Source: Bacillota bacterium (GTDB lineage: Bacteria; Bacillota; Clostridia; Lachnospirales; Lachnospiraceae). Taken from it: DNA of 64,000 nucleotides. The stretch covers positions 1 through 64,000 of the forward strand of contig JAQXUQ010000016.1 of NCBI GenBank assembly GCA_029224465.1, in the 5' to 3' direction. The notes under the pieces were generated by a model. It searched no databases. It saw nothing but the letters and a program-made list of their open reading frames with translations, and was not told where the DNA came from. Below, in pieces: positions 16,860-25,720 of the stretch (the first letter of the stretch is position 1; every line of letters starts with the position of its first letter). Position numbers and translations under genes: made by a program.

Positions 16860-18518
16860 ATGGAAATTTCTCCGCTTCAGAAAGAAAGACTGAAGTATCA
16901 GCCCAAGCTTCCCGGAATGCTGCGTCATGGCATTGCCGACATCTGCGTAAAGGAAGGCGAAGAGACCGCCAGCGTTTCTGATCAGGACAAGATCAGAGAA
17001 CTGTTCCCGAATACGTATGGCAAGCGGGAAATCATCTTCGAGAAGGGGCATAACACTTCCGCGGCGAAGAGACAGGTTGTCGGCGTTATTCTTTCCGGCG
17101 GGCAGGCGCCCGGCGGCCACAATGTCATCAGCGGACTGTATGACGCGCTGAAGGCGACAGACAAAGACAATGTTCTTCTTGGCTTCAAGGGCGGTCCGAG
17201 CGGTCTTGTGGATGACGACTATGTGGAATTCACGGACGAGTTCATTGACGCGTACCGCAATACCGGCGGCTTTGACATCATCGGCTCCGGCAGAACAAAG
17301 ATCGAGACAAAGGAACAGTTCGAAGCGGCAGCTGCAACGGCAAAGAAACATGGACTGACCGCTGTAGTCATTATCGGCGGCGACGATTCCAATACGAACG
17401 CGGCGGTTCTCGCAGAGTATTTCGCGGCGAACAGCACCGGCGTGCAGGTCATCGGCTGCCCGAAGACGATCGACGGCGATCTGAAGAATGACGACATTGA
17501 CTGCTCGTTCGGTTTTGACACGGCGACGAAGACCTATTCCGAGCTGATCGGCAATATAGAAAGAGACGCGAATTCGGCGAAGAAGTACTGGCATTTCGTT
17601 AAGGTTATGGGCCGCAGTGCTTCGCATGTAGCGCTTGAGTGCGCACTTGAGACACAGCCGAATATCTGCCTGATCGGCGAAGAAGTGGCACAGAAGAAGC
17701 TTTCCCTGTCGCAGATCGCGGATCAGATCGCGGATTCCGTAGAGGAAAGATCCAGGACCGAAGGCAATTTCGGTGTTGTCATTATCCCGGAAGGCATTGT
17801 GGAGTTCGTTCCGGAGTTCGGCGTACTGATCCGTGAAATCAGCGAGATGCTCGCGGGTTCGAAGACCGAAGAGTTCAACGCGCTTCCTTCGTGGGAGAAC
17901 AAGAAAGAATACATCCGCAAGGGACTGACAGAGGAATCCTTCAAGGTATTTGACATTCTGCCGGAAATGATTCAGAAGCAGCTGTTCCTTGAAAGAGATC
18001 CGCACGGCAACGTGCAGGTATCCCTGATCGAGTCCGAGAAGCTGTTCGCGGAGCTGGTTAAGAACAAACTGGAAGAGCGCCGCAAAGCCGGCACTTACAA
18101 CGGCAAGTTCAGCACACAGTTCCATTTCTTCGGCTATGAAGGAAGATGCGCGTTCCCGTCGAACTTTGACGCGGATTACTGCTACAGTCTCGGTTATAAC
18201 GCGTTCATGCTGATTCAGTATGGTTATACCGGCTATCTTTCCAAGGTATCGCACCTGAACAGACCTGCCGAGGAGTGGGTCGCGGGCGGAATGCCGATTA
18301 CGAAGATGATGAACATGGAGCGCAGAAACGGACAGGATAAGCCTGTTATCCGCAAGGCGCTCGTGGATCTTGAGGGAAAGCCGTTCCAGTATTTCGAAGC
18401 GCACCGCGCGGAATGGGCTGCTCACACCTGCTACACCTATCCGGGCGCGATCCAGTATTACGGACCTTCGGATGTCTGCGACATCACAACGAGAACGCTT
18501 GCGCTTGAAAAAGGCTGA
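16860..18518 (+). CDS. pfp: PPi-dependent phosphofructokinase (diphosphate--fructose-6-phosphate 1-phosphotransferase)
   Basis: The 552-residue enzyme reversibly phosphorylates fructose 6-phosphate with pyrophosphate. GGQAPGGHN begins the donor site. GGDDSNTNA (with the second Asp replacing the Gly of ATP enzymes) and PKTIDGDLKN (Lys before TIDGD) are the residues that mark pyrophosphate rather than ATP use. MGRSASH completes the sugar-phosphate site. Length fits the long PFP class of clostridia and plants. GGAAGGAGC precedes ATG 16860. It follows the GGGtGRT gene after 29 nt and ends at a strong terminator, so it may be part of the same transcript. Confidence 0.93.
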   Translation: MEISPLQKERLKYQPKLPGMLRHGIADICVKEGEETASVSDQDKIRELFPNTYGKREIIFEKGHNTSAAKRQVVGVILSGGQAPGGHNVISGLYDALKATDKDNVLLGFKGGPSGLVDDDYVEFTDEFIDAYRNTGGFDIIGSGRTKIETKEQFEAAAATAKKHGLTAVVIIGGDDSNTNAAVLAEYFAANSTGVQVIGCPKTIDGDLKNDDIDCSFGFDTATKTYSELIGNIERDANSAKKYWHFVKVMGRSASHVALECALETQPNICLIGEEVAQKKLSLSQIADQIADSVEERSRTEGNFGVVIIPEGIVEFVPEFGVLIREISEMLAGSKTEEFNALPSWENKKEYIRKGLTEESFKVFDILPEMIQKQLFLERDPHGNVQVSLIESEKLFAELVKNKLEERRKAGTYNGKFSTQFHFFGYEGRCAFPSNFDADYCYSLGYNAFMLIQYGYTGYLSKVSHLNRPAEEWVAGGMPITKMMNMERRNGQDKPVIRKALVDLEGKPFQYFEAHRAEWAAHTCYTYPGAIQYYGPSDVCDITTRTLALEKG

Positions 18519-18596
18519 CCTCCTTCCTGGCGCAGGGGTGTTGAAGAGAATACGGGATCTGTACAGAGCAGACAGACTGCTCTTATGAAAAAACAA

Positions 18597-18649
18597 AAGG
18601 AAGCTGCGGCTTCGGTGACGTCAGTCACTGGAGTGCAGCTTCCTTTTTT
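18597..18649. terminator. Bidirectional terminator
   Basis: An 11-bp stem (AAGGAAGCTGC with GCAGCTTCCTT) is flanked by an A run on the left and T6 on the right, so it works in both directions between pfp and the convergent NusG-II gene. Confidence 0.85.
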
Positions 18650-18666
18650 GGAGAGTGCAAAACCCT

Positions 18667-19023
18667 TTATTTGTCCGGCCCGACCACGTCAACCGTAATG
18701 CCGTGCGGGAGGCAGACAATCGGGATGCCCGGCTGCGTCACCTTACCCTGATAGACGCAGAGCTGGTTCGGGCAGTTGGACTCTTCCATCCAGACTGTCT
18801 TGTCTTTAATTCGGACAACATTGGTGAAACCATTCTGCTCAATACGGATATCCTGATCGTCATTGATGGAGTATGTTCCATAGACTTCATTGCCGACGTA
18901 GATAACGACCTGATAACCGCTGCCTTTACTTGCGGCTGTGCGGTAAATCAGAATGCCGGAAAGGAGCGCGAGCATAATGACGATCAGGATTTTATCATTT
19001 CTTTTCAGTAATTTTTTCTTCAT
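18667..19023 (-). CDS. NusG domain II-containing membrane-anchored protein
   Basis: The 118-residue protein has an N-terminal membrane anchor (about residues 11-28) and a single NusG-II-like beta domain. The motif CPNQLCVYQGK, together with VCLPHG, is diagnostic of the small NusG domain II family found next to FMN-binding or electron-transfer proteins in clostridia. The paired cysteines may bind metal or form a disulfide outside the membrane. It stands alone here. Confidence 0.85.
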   Translation of the reverse strand: MKKKLLKRNDKILIVIMLALLSGILIYRTAASKGSGYQVVIYVGNEVYGTYSINDDQDIRIEQNGFTNVVRIKDKTVWMEESNCPNQLCVYQGKVTQPGIPIVCLPHGITVDVVGPDK

Positions 19024-19142
19024 GTCACAACAGACTTTCGTAATGTTTTTACCTGATTATAGCATATGGAACCCCGCGGATATTTGATATAATGGAAAGG
19101 GGCAGGGACCTTCAACAACAAAATGATCAGGGGGAATGACAT

Positions 19143-19499
19143 ATGGAAGAGGGTTCAAGAATCTGTGAAATTCAGACACTGACGTTTTCAAGAGATAACG
19201 CAACGGAAATTCTGACCGAGCTGTTCGGACTGAATCTGATTTCGGACGCGCGTATTTCCAATGTGGATCTTGCAGTCAAGAACGTATACAACGAGGGGGG
19301 CATTACGATTCTGAAGCGCTGCGAAATTACCATGCGGACCAAGCTTTCGCTCGCGGGAAAGGTCGTGGAAATTGCCAATGCGCGCAACCGCGTAATGGAT
19401 CCCGTGACAACGGTAACGGAGCTGCGGGACACTTCGGTCGGATACTACAGTTTTGTTGACCGGCATGTCAGCTGTGGCGAGAAGAAGGATCACGGTTAA
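19143..19499 (+). CDS. Small CutA/PII-like protein (divergent)
   Basis: The 118-residue soluble protein aligns by eye over most of its length with CutA1-type divalent-cation tolerance proteins. VYNEGGITILKRCEITMRTK corresponds to the CutA strand-turn-strand, and YYSFVDRHV to its C-terminal strand. The invariant Pro-Tyr-x-x-Pro-Glu of CutA is not conserved, so this would be a divergent member of the PII-like trimeric fold. A TATAAT at 19088-19093 lies upstream and a strong terminator follows, so it is monocistronic. Function unknown; the family call is tentative. Confidence 0.6.
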   Translation: MEEGSRICEIQTLTFSRDNATEILTELFGLNLISDARISNVDLAVKNVYNEGGITILKRCEITMRTKLSLAGKVVEIANARNRVMDPVTTVTELRDTSVGYYSFVDRHVSCGEKKDHG

Positions 19500-19542
19500 G
19501 CGGCAGAAATGACCGGAAAACCGCACAGATTCCGGATCATCA

Positions 19543-19594
19543 GCACCTTGTCCGGCAGGGAATACCCGCCGGACAAGGTGCCTTTTGTTGTTTT
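19543..19594 (+). terminator. Intrinsic terminator
   Basis: A perfect 14-bp stem (19543-19556 with 19568-19581) with an 11-nt loop is followed by CTTTTGTTGTTTT. Confidence 0.92.
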
Positions 19595-19662
19595 CCGCCG
19601 GATATGATATAGTTGTTAGTTAACAGTGTGGCAATATACAGCACTTTATCTGAGGTAAGCAT

Positions 19663-22600
19663 TTGAGCAGAAGACGGAACGAATACAACAGATATTCCGA
19701 AGGCGCTTATACCGGCGAAGACGACGGAAGATATGATGGCGGGTACGCGGGGCAGGACGGCTCTTTGTACAATGACGGGTACACCGGTCAGGATAACTCT
19801 TCGTATATTGACGGATACGCGGATACGGACGGGCGTCTGTATGAGGGCGGATATTCCGGGCAGAACCGCGGAGCATACGACAACGGTTACGCGGATACGG
19901 AGGAGCCGGCATATGATGAACGGTATGAGGGGAATGACCGCTGCGGATATGCAGGTGACGCGCGCCGCGGCGGTTATGATGACGACCTTGACGATGCACA
20001 GGCGTTCCGGGGGCGCCGCGGCAGCAGCCGCAGGGCGGACGACCGCAGCAGATTCACCGGGAAGGCACCGCGGAACGGCCGGACGCGGCAGAAAAAAAGC
20101 CGCCGTCCGAAGAAAAGAAGAAGCCTCTTCGCGCGTGTCGCGGGTAAGGTTCTCCTTACTGTTTTTCTACTGCTTCTTGTCACAGGAGGGTATCTCGGAA
20201 TCCGTCTGTACACCAGTATTCTGAAAGATGCGCCGGACATCTCCAAGATCGATGTTACGCCGTCCGGATACGCGACCTTCGTCTATGACGATGAAGGCAA
20301 ACAGACCGCGAAGCTCGTCGCCGCCGATTCCAACCGTATTCCGGTAACACTGGATATGGTCCCGAAGAATCTGCAGCACGCGTTTGTCGCGGTCGAGGAT
20401 GCCAGATTCTACAAGCATCATGGCGTGGATATTGTCGGCATTATACGTGCCGGCTGGAAAGGGATAACGACAGGCAACTTTTCACAAGGCGCATCCACGA
20501 TTACCCAGCAGCTGATCAAGAACAGCGTTTTTACGAATTTTACGGAGGAAACGAAGAAGCAGACTGTGATCCGAAAGCTGCAGGAGCAGTATCTTGCCGT
20601 ACAGCTGGAAAGGCGGATGTCCAAGGATGATATCATGATCAACTATCTGAATATCATCAACCTCGGGCACAATACGCTGGGCGTGCAGGCGGCTTCCCAG
20701 ACGTATTTCGGAAAGCCGGTCAGTGATCTCACACTTTCGGAGTGCGCTGTTTTGGCGGGAATTACACAGAATCCGTCCCGCTACGATCCGATTGTCAATC
20801 CCGAAGCGAATAAGAAGAGAAGAAAAGTCGTGCTGGACGACATGCTGGACCAGAACTGGATCACGAAGGCGCAGTATGACGAGGCGATGGCGGATGATGT
20901 CTACGCGAGAATCAGCGAGCATAACAGCACGAGCACGGCGAGTGTCAATTCGTATTTTGTCGACGCGCTGACAGACCAGCTGCTGACGGATCTCGTCGAC
21001 GTCGCAGGGTATACGGACACGCAGGCGCAGATTCTTCTGTACACCGGCGGCCTGAATATCTATTCGACACAGAATCAGAAAATCCAGAAGATCGCAGACG
21101 AAGAGGCGAACAATGAGGCCAATTATCCGAACGGGACGCGCTGGTATCTGAATTATCAGCTGAGCATCACCAATGATGACGGCTCGACGAGCAATTACTC
21201 GACGGAAATGATGCTCGCCTGGATGAAGGAAAACGGTGTCGGCACGAGCCTTCTGTTCAGCGATCAGGACGCGGCAAAACAGGTGGCTGAAAAGTACAAG
21301 CAGGCTATGCTCGGGAAGGGCGGCAAGCTCGAAGCGGATAAAGTGACGCTCACCGCGCAGCCGCAGATTTCGCTGACGATTGAAGACCAGAAAACAGGAA
21401 ACGTGCTCGCGGTTGTCGGAGGGCGCGGGACCAAGACCGCAAGCAGAACGCTCAACCGCGCGACCGCAACGCTGCGGCAGCCGGGTTCCACGTTCAAGAT
21501 TGTTTCGACGTACGCTCCGGCGCTTGACGCCGGCGGCAAAACACTCGCGACCGTTTACAAAGACGAGCCGTACAATTATTCCGACGGGACGCCGGTGCGC
21601 AACTGGTACGGCGAATCGTACAGAGGCGACACCACAATCCGGACCGCGATCATGAACTCGATGAACATTATCGCCGTCAAGACGCTGACGGACATCACGC
21701 CGCAGCTCGGTTACGAGTATCTGCAGAAGTTCGGCTTCACGACGATTGTGGACAAGGAAACAATAGACGGTAAAGTATATTCGGATATCCAGCAGACGAT
21801 GGCGCTTGGCGGACTGACAAAAGGCGTCAAGAACATCGAACTGAACGCGGCCTATGCGTCGATCGCAGACGGCGGTAAGTATATCGAGCCGAAACTTTAT
21901 ACCAAGGTGACAGACCATGACGGAAATGTGATTCTGGATGTGTCGCAGAGCCGGCAGGAGCGGCAGGTACTCAAGGAGACGACAGCCTGGCTTCTGACTT
22001 CCGCGATGGAAGACGTCGTCAAATCCGGTACCGGAACCGCGTGCCGGATTTCCGAGACACCGGTAGCCGGCAAAACAGGCACGACCTCGAACGAACACGA
22101 CGTCTGGTTTTCGGGCTACAGCAATTATTATACCTGCACGACCTGGGCAGGCTACGACGTGGATACGGATCTGGTGGGGACAGAGTCGGGAATTGCCAAG
22201 ACGCTCTGGCACGCGGTGATGGAACGGGTGCACGAGGGCATGGCATCTTCTTCGTTCAAGATGCCGTCCGGCATTACGCAGGCGATGGTCTGCGGCGTCT
22301 CCGGAAAGCTGCCCGTGCAGGGACTTTGCGACGCGCATCTGGTGACGGATTATTTTGCCGAGGGAACCGTGCCGGTGGAGTACTGCAATGAATCTTATCA
22401 CGCGGATGAGATTGCGGCGCAGAAGCTGGCCGCGGCGACCGCGGATGCGAAGGCGGCGCTGGATTCGGCGAACACGACGCTGACGCAGGCCGGTGAGATT
22501 CTTTCGCAGGCGCAGAATACTCTGTCCGCGGCGCAGGCCTCCGGCGACGCGAACGCGGTGGCAGCCGCACAGAGTGCTTTGGATACGGCGAACCTCAATT

Positions 22601-22932
22601 ATACAGCCGCGGTGCAGCAGCAGTCTGCCGCGGAGGCGGCTTATAACGAAGCGCTTGCCAAAGCGCAGGCGGAAGCCGCGGCAGGTACGGGAAGTTCCGC
22701 GGCTGCAGAAGGTCAGGACGGAACGGAAGGCACCGGCACAGCAGGCGATGGCGCTGCCGGTAACGCGGGCGCAGCAGGCGCGGCGCAGGGGAACGCAGCT
22801 GCAGGTGCCGCGGACGGTTCCGCAGGCGGGGCAGCCGCTTCGCCGGCACAGGGAACAGGCACCCAGAACGGGCAGATGGACAGCGCCGGAGCGGCCGCGC
22901 AGGCGGTATTACAGGGAATCGAAAATCAATGA
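19663..22932 (+). CDS. Class A penicillin-binding protein (GT51 plus transpeptidase) with repeat tail
   Basis: This bifunctional peptidoglycan synthase has 1089 residues. The cytoplasmic N-terminus carries seven 12-residue Tyr/Gly/Asp repeats (13-96) and a very basic block (115-153), then one membrane anchor (163-182). The GT51 domain holds VEDARFYKHHGVD and QGASTITQQLIKN. The transpeptidase motifs are STFK, SMN and KTGTTS. The C-terminus (about 905-1089) is an Ala/Gln/Glu helix followed by a Gly/Ala-rich tail. The start is TTG with GAGGTAA upstream; no in-frame ATG occurs for over 200 codons. The stop overlaps the helicase start (ATGA). Confidence 0.95.
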   Translation: MSRRRNEYNRYSEGAYTGEDDGRYDGGYAGQDGSLYNDGYTGQDNSSYIDGYADTDGRLYEGGYSGQNRGAYDNGYADTEEPAYDERYEGNDRCGYAGDARRGGYDDDLDDAQAFRGRRGSSRRADDRSRFTGKAPRNGRTRQKKSRRPKKRRSLFARVAGKVLLTVFLLLLVTGGYLGIRLYTSILKDAPDISKIDVTPSGYATFVYDDEGKQTAKLVAADSNRIPVTLDMVPKNLQHAFVAVEDARFYKHHGVDIVGIIRAGWKGITTGNFSQGASTITQQLIKNSVFTNFTEETKKQTVIRKLQEQYLAVQLERRMSKDDIMINYLNIINLGHNTLGVQAASQTYFGKPVSDLTLSECAVLAGITQNPSRYDPIVNPEANKKRRKVVLDDMLDQNWITKAQYDEAMADDVYARISEHNSTSTASVNSYFVDALTDQLLTDLVDVAGYTDTQAQILLYTGGLNIYSTQNQKIQKIADEEANNEANYPNGTRWYLNYQLSITNDDGSTSNYSTEMMLAWMKENGVGTSLLFSDQDAAKQVAEKYKQAMLGKGGKLEADKVTLTAQPQISLTIEDQKTGNVLAVVGGRGTKTASRTLNRATATLRQPGSTFKIVSTYAPALDAGGKTLATVYKDEPYNYSDGTPVRNWYGESYRGDTTIRTAIMNSMNIIAVKTLTDITPQLGYEYLQKFGFTTIVDKETIDGKVYSDIQQTMALGGLTKGVKNIELNAAYASIADGGKYIEPKLYTKVTDHDGNVILDVSQSRQERQVLKETTAWLLTSAMEDVVKSGTGTACRISETPVAGKTGTTSNEHDVWFSGYSNYYTCTTWAGYDVDTDLVGTESGIAKTLWHAVMERVHEGMASSSFKMPSGITQAMVCGVSGKLPVQGLCDAHLVTDYFAEGTVPVEYCNESYHADEIAAQKLAAATADAKAALDSANTTLTQAGEILSQAQNTLSAAQASGDANAVAAAQSALDTANLNYTAAVQQQSAAEAAYNEALAKAQAEAAAGTGSSAAAEGQDGTEGTGTAGDGAAGNAGAAGAAQGNAAAGAADGSAGGAAASPAQGTGTQNGQMDSAGAAAQAVLQGIENQ
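19699..19950 (+). repeat. Seven 36-bp repeats encoding a 12-residue Tyr-rich motif
   Basis: Seven consecutive 36-bp units encode variants of xxGYxGxDxxxY, such as DGGYAGQDGSLY and NDGYTGQDNSSY. Two tyrosines per unit are almost invariant while the DNA has diverged, so the motif seems to be under selection. Confidence 0.92.
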
Positions 22933-24836
22933 CACAGAGCATAGATAATGCGGGCCGGCAGCCAGCCGAAAGGAACGGGGCTGCCGGCCGGCCTTTACCC
23001 GGGAGAAACCCTGCGGAGGGGGCGGCGCCCGCGCTGGATCCCACGCAGATGAAGGCCGTGCAGCAGCTCGACGGGCCGGTCATGATTCTGGCCTGCGCGG
23101 GAAGCGGCAAGACAACCGTGCTGCTGGAACGGATTCACGCGCTATGCGCGCGCGGCATCTCTCCGGAAAGGATACTCGCCGTCACATTTTCCAGAAACGC
23201 GGCGCAGGAAATGAAGAGCCGGTACGCGGCGCACTATGGCGGGAAAAGCCCGGCCTTCTGCACGATTCATTCGTTATGCTATCAGATACTTAGCGAACGG
23301 TACGGGCGCGGAAAACTGAAGTTTTTTGCGCAGGAAGAGCTGTTTGCCTTTTTGAAGGAAATCAGAATCAGATACAGCGGCACGTACGGCGAACTGCTGG
23401 ACGGCGGTGATCCGCAGGCGGTCACGGATCTGATGAACCGGCTCAGCCGCTGCGCGGCAGCGGACTTTTTCGGGGAGAAGCCGGATCAGGAACAAGCGGT
23501 CGTTGAAATTTTCAAGGCGTACAGGAAACGCAAATACGAGCGGAAGGAGATCGACTACGACGATCTTGTTATGATGGCGTACCGGGTGCTTTCGCGGGAA
23601 GAGACGACGAGAAAACAATGGCAGGAACGCTTTGACTACATTCTGATTGACGAGTTTCAGGACACCGGAAGGCTGCAGGCGCAGCTTTTTTATCTGCTTG
23701 CCGAAAGCCGCAACATCTGCGTCGTCGGAGATGACGACCAGTCGATTTACGGTTTCCGGGACGCCGATCCGCAGGTTTTCAAAGGCTTTGAAAAGCGGTA
23801 TCCGGACTGCGTGAAAATCACACTCGGCGTCAATTACAGGAGCCTCCCCGGGATCGTAGAAACGGCGGATCATCTGATCCGCAGAAATCATCTGCGCTAT
23901 CCGAAAAAGTTCCGGCCGGACAGAGACGGAAGCGCGCTCATCCGCGTCGTAAAAGAGAACGATCAGCTGCATCAGGCGATCGCCCTGCGGACGGAGATCC
24001 GAAAAGACCTGTCGGCGGGGGTTGCCGCGGAGGACATCGCTGTTTTGTACAGGACAAGGCGGACGGGGATGCTGCCGGCGCTGTTTTGCCGCGAAAAGGA
24101 AATTCCCGTGGAAATCGGCGAAGCATTTCCGGACGTTGCAAAAGGACAGGTCTACCGGGACATTGTCAGTTACTACCGGCTGTCTCAGAACCCGGACGAT
24201 ATGTACGCGCTGCGGCGTGTGATCAACCGGCCGACAAGATATATCAGCCCCTCCCTCATAAGGCCCGGAATGAACCGGCGCGCGGTTTACGGCGCGTGCC
24301 TGCAGACTGCGGACAAGGCGTACCGGCGCCGCAGCATTCTCGATAACCTGGACAGCATGTACGAGGATTTTACCGAAATGGCGGGCATGGATCCGCCGCG
24401 GCTTCTGAATTACTTGCAGTACGGTATGGATTACTACGACTATCTGGAAGAGCACGCGGAGTTTCTGCATCAGGATAAAGACTATTTTCAGATGGAATTT
24501 GATCTTCTGCGAAAGCTTGCCGCGGGGACAAAGGATTTTCCGGAGTTTGACCGGAAAGTGCGGGATTTCAGGGAAAGCCTGCAGGGGACAGGCGGAGAGC
24601 GCGGCGTGTTTTTTACAACGTTTCACGGAGCCAAGGGCATGCAGTGGAAGAAAGTCTACATCCTTTCGGCCGACCTTTCGCCGGAGGGCGGGCGGACACA
24701 GGAAGAGCTCGAGGAAGAGCGGCGGCTCTTTTATGTGGCTGTGACAAGGGCCGAGGACGAGCTGTATATCTCTTATACGCAAAAGCCCTGCCGGTATCTG
24801 CGGGATGCCGGGCTGATTCGGACAAAAACCAGATAG
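22929..24836 (+). CDS. UvrD/Rep-family superfamily 1 DNA helicase
   Basis: The 635-residue ATP-dependent 3'-5' DNA helicase shows Walker A ACAGSGKTT, motif Ia VTFSRNAAQEM, Walker B DEFQDT, motif III GDDDQSIYGFR, motif V TTFHGAKGMQWK and motif VI VAVTRAEDEL. It is shorter than UvrD/PcrA (about 720) and lacks the usual C-terminal RNA-polymerase-binding extension. The N-terminus is a 30-residue Pro/Gly/Ala-rich stretch before the Q motif (LDPTQ). Its start overlaps the PBP stop by 4 nt. A DNA-repair role is likely, but the pairing with cell-wall synthesis may be incidental. Confidence 0.92.
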   Translation: MTQSIDNAGRQPAERNGAAGRPLPGRNPAEGAAPALDPTQMKAVQQLDGPVMILACAGSGKTTVLLERIHALCARGISPERILAVTFSRNAAQEMKSRYAAHYGGKSPAFCTIHSLCYQILSERYGRGKLKFFAQEELFAFLKEIRIRYSGTYGELLDGGDPQAVTDLMNRLSRCAAADFFGEKPDQEQAVVEIFKAYRKRKYERKEIDYDDLVMMAYRVLSREETTRKQWQERFDYILIDEFQDTGRLQAQLFYLLAESRNICVVGDDDQSIYGFRDADPQVFKGFEKRYPDCVKITLGVNYRSLPGIVETADHLIRRNHLRYPKKFRPDRDGSALIRVVKENDQLHQAIALRTEIRKDLSAGVAAEDIAVLYRTRRTGMLPALFCREKEIPVEIGEAFPDVAKGQVYRDIVSYYRLSQNPDDMYALRRVINRPTRYISPSLIRPGMNRRAVYGACLQTADKAYRRRSILDNLDSMYEDFTEMAGMDPPRLLNYLQYGMDYYDYLEEHAEFLHQDKDYFQMEFDLLRKLAAGTKDFPEFDRKVRDFRESLQGTGGERGVFFTTFHGAKGMQWKKVYILSADLSPEGGRTQEELEEERRLFYVAVTRAEDELYISYTQKPCRYLRDAGLIRTKTR

Positions 24837-24844
24837 ATCTTATC

Positions 24845-24890
24845 CGGAGCATCCGGTGCCGGAAGAAGGCAGCGGATGCTCCGTTTCTTA
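24845..24890 (+). terminator. Intrinsic terminator
   Basis: A perfect 11-bp stem (CGGAGCATCCG with CGGATGCTCCG) is followed by TTTCTTA just after the helicase stop. Confidence 0.85.
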
Positions 24891-24971
24891 AAAACTTCTT
24901 AATCATATCCTTCAATCCTCTTAAGTGAACTCCTGTTACAATAAAACCAGCAAAACAACGAGGTACCTTTC

Positions 24972-25685
24972 ATGAGCAGAATTCTGGTCTGTGATGACGA
25001 TCACGACATCGTAAAGGCAATTTGCATTTATCTGACCGGAAGCGGATACGAAACCGTGACCGCTTTCAATGGAAAAGAGGCTGTTGAAAAACTCGAAACG
25101 GACAAACCGGATCTTGTGATTCTGGATGTCATGATGCCTTTGATGGACGGCATCGAGGCACTTTCCAGAATCCGGGAGAACAGCAATCTTCCGGTTATTC
25201 TTCTTACGGCGAAGGCGGAGGATACCGACAAGGTCCTCGGGCTGAACCTTGGCGCGGATGACTATATTACCAAGCCGTTCAATCCGGCGGAGCTTCTGGC
25301 GAGAGTAAAGAGCGCCCTGCGGCGGTACCTTCTGCTTGGCGGCGCGCAGGGAGAGAAGAATGCGGGCAGCGAAAACAGCGGCGAAGTAAAGACGCTTACT
25401 TACCGCGGCCTTGTACTCGATGACAGGAAGAAGGAAGTTACGCTGGACGGGGATGTTTTGCAGCTGACACCGACCGAATATGACATTCTGCGGCTGCTGC
25501 TTCGCAGTCAGGGGAAGGTCTTTTCACCGAAGGAGATCGTCCGGCAGGTGTGGCACGAGGACTACGAAGGACTTGCAAGCTCGGTTCCGGTGCACATCCG
25601 GCATCTGCGCGAAAAGATCGAAATCAATCCGTCGGATCCGCGGTACATCATTCTTGTCTGGGGCAGGGGATACCGTCTCGGATAA
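24972..25685 (+). CDS. OmpR-family response regulator
   Basis: The 237-residue regulator has a receiver domain (1-120) with the acidic pocket DDDHD, the phosphoacceptor Asp52 in LDVMMP and the switch lysine in TKPF. The winged-helix DNA-binding domain (about 137-235) shows LTPTEYDILRLLLRSQGKVFSPKEI and a GYRLG terminus. It resembles VanR-type regulators. ATG 24972 follows ACGAGGT. The cognate sensor kinase begins 36 nt downstream. Targets are not visible in this window. Confidence 0.93.
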   Translation: MSRILVCDDDHDIVKAICIYLTGSGYETVTAFNGKEAVEKLETDKPDLVILDVMMPLMDGIEALSRIRENSNLPVILLTAKAEDTDKVLGLNLGADDYITKPFNPAELLARVKSALRRYLLLGGAQGEKNAGSENSGEVKTLTYRGLVLDDRKKEVTLDGDVLQLTPTEYDILRLLLRSQGKVFSPKEIVRQVWHEDYEGLASSVPVHIRHLREKIEINPSDPRYIILVWGRGYRLG

Positions 25686-25720
25686 GCGGCAGTGCTCTTT
25701 GAATCTGAAGGGGAGAAAAC

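Noticed and set aside
16650-18596. 648-codon minus-strand ORF
   Set aside because: Lies opposite pfp, whose product is unmistakable. No ribosome site or recognisable motif; a shadow of biased codon use.
20482-22401. 639-codon minus-strand ORF
   Set aside because: Antisense to the class A PBP; Arg/His/Val-rich composition without domain signatures.
23274-24782. 502-codon minus-strand ORF
   Set aside because: Antisense to the UvrD-like helicase, which has all superfamily 1 motifs.
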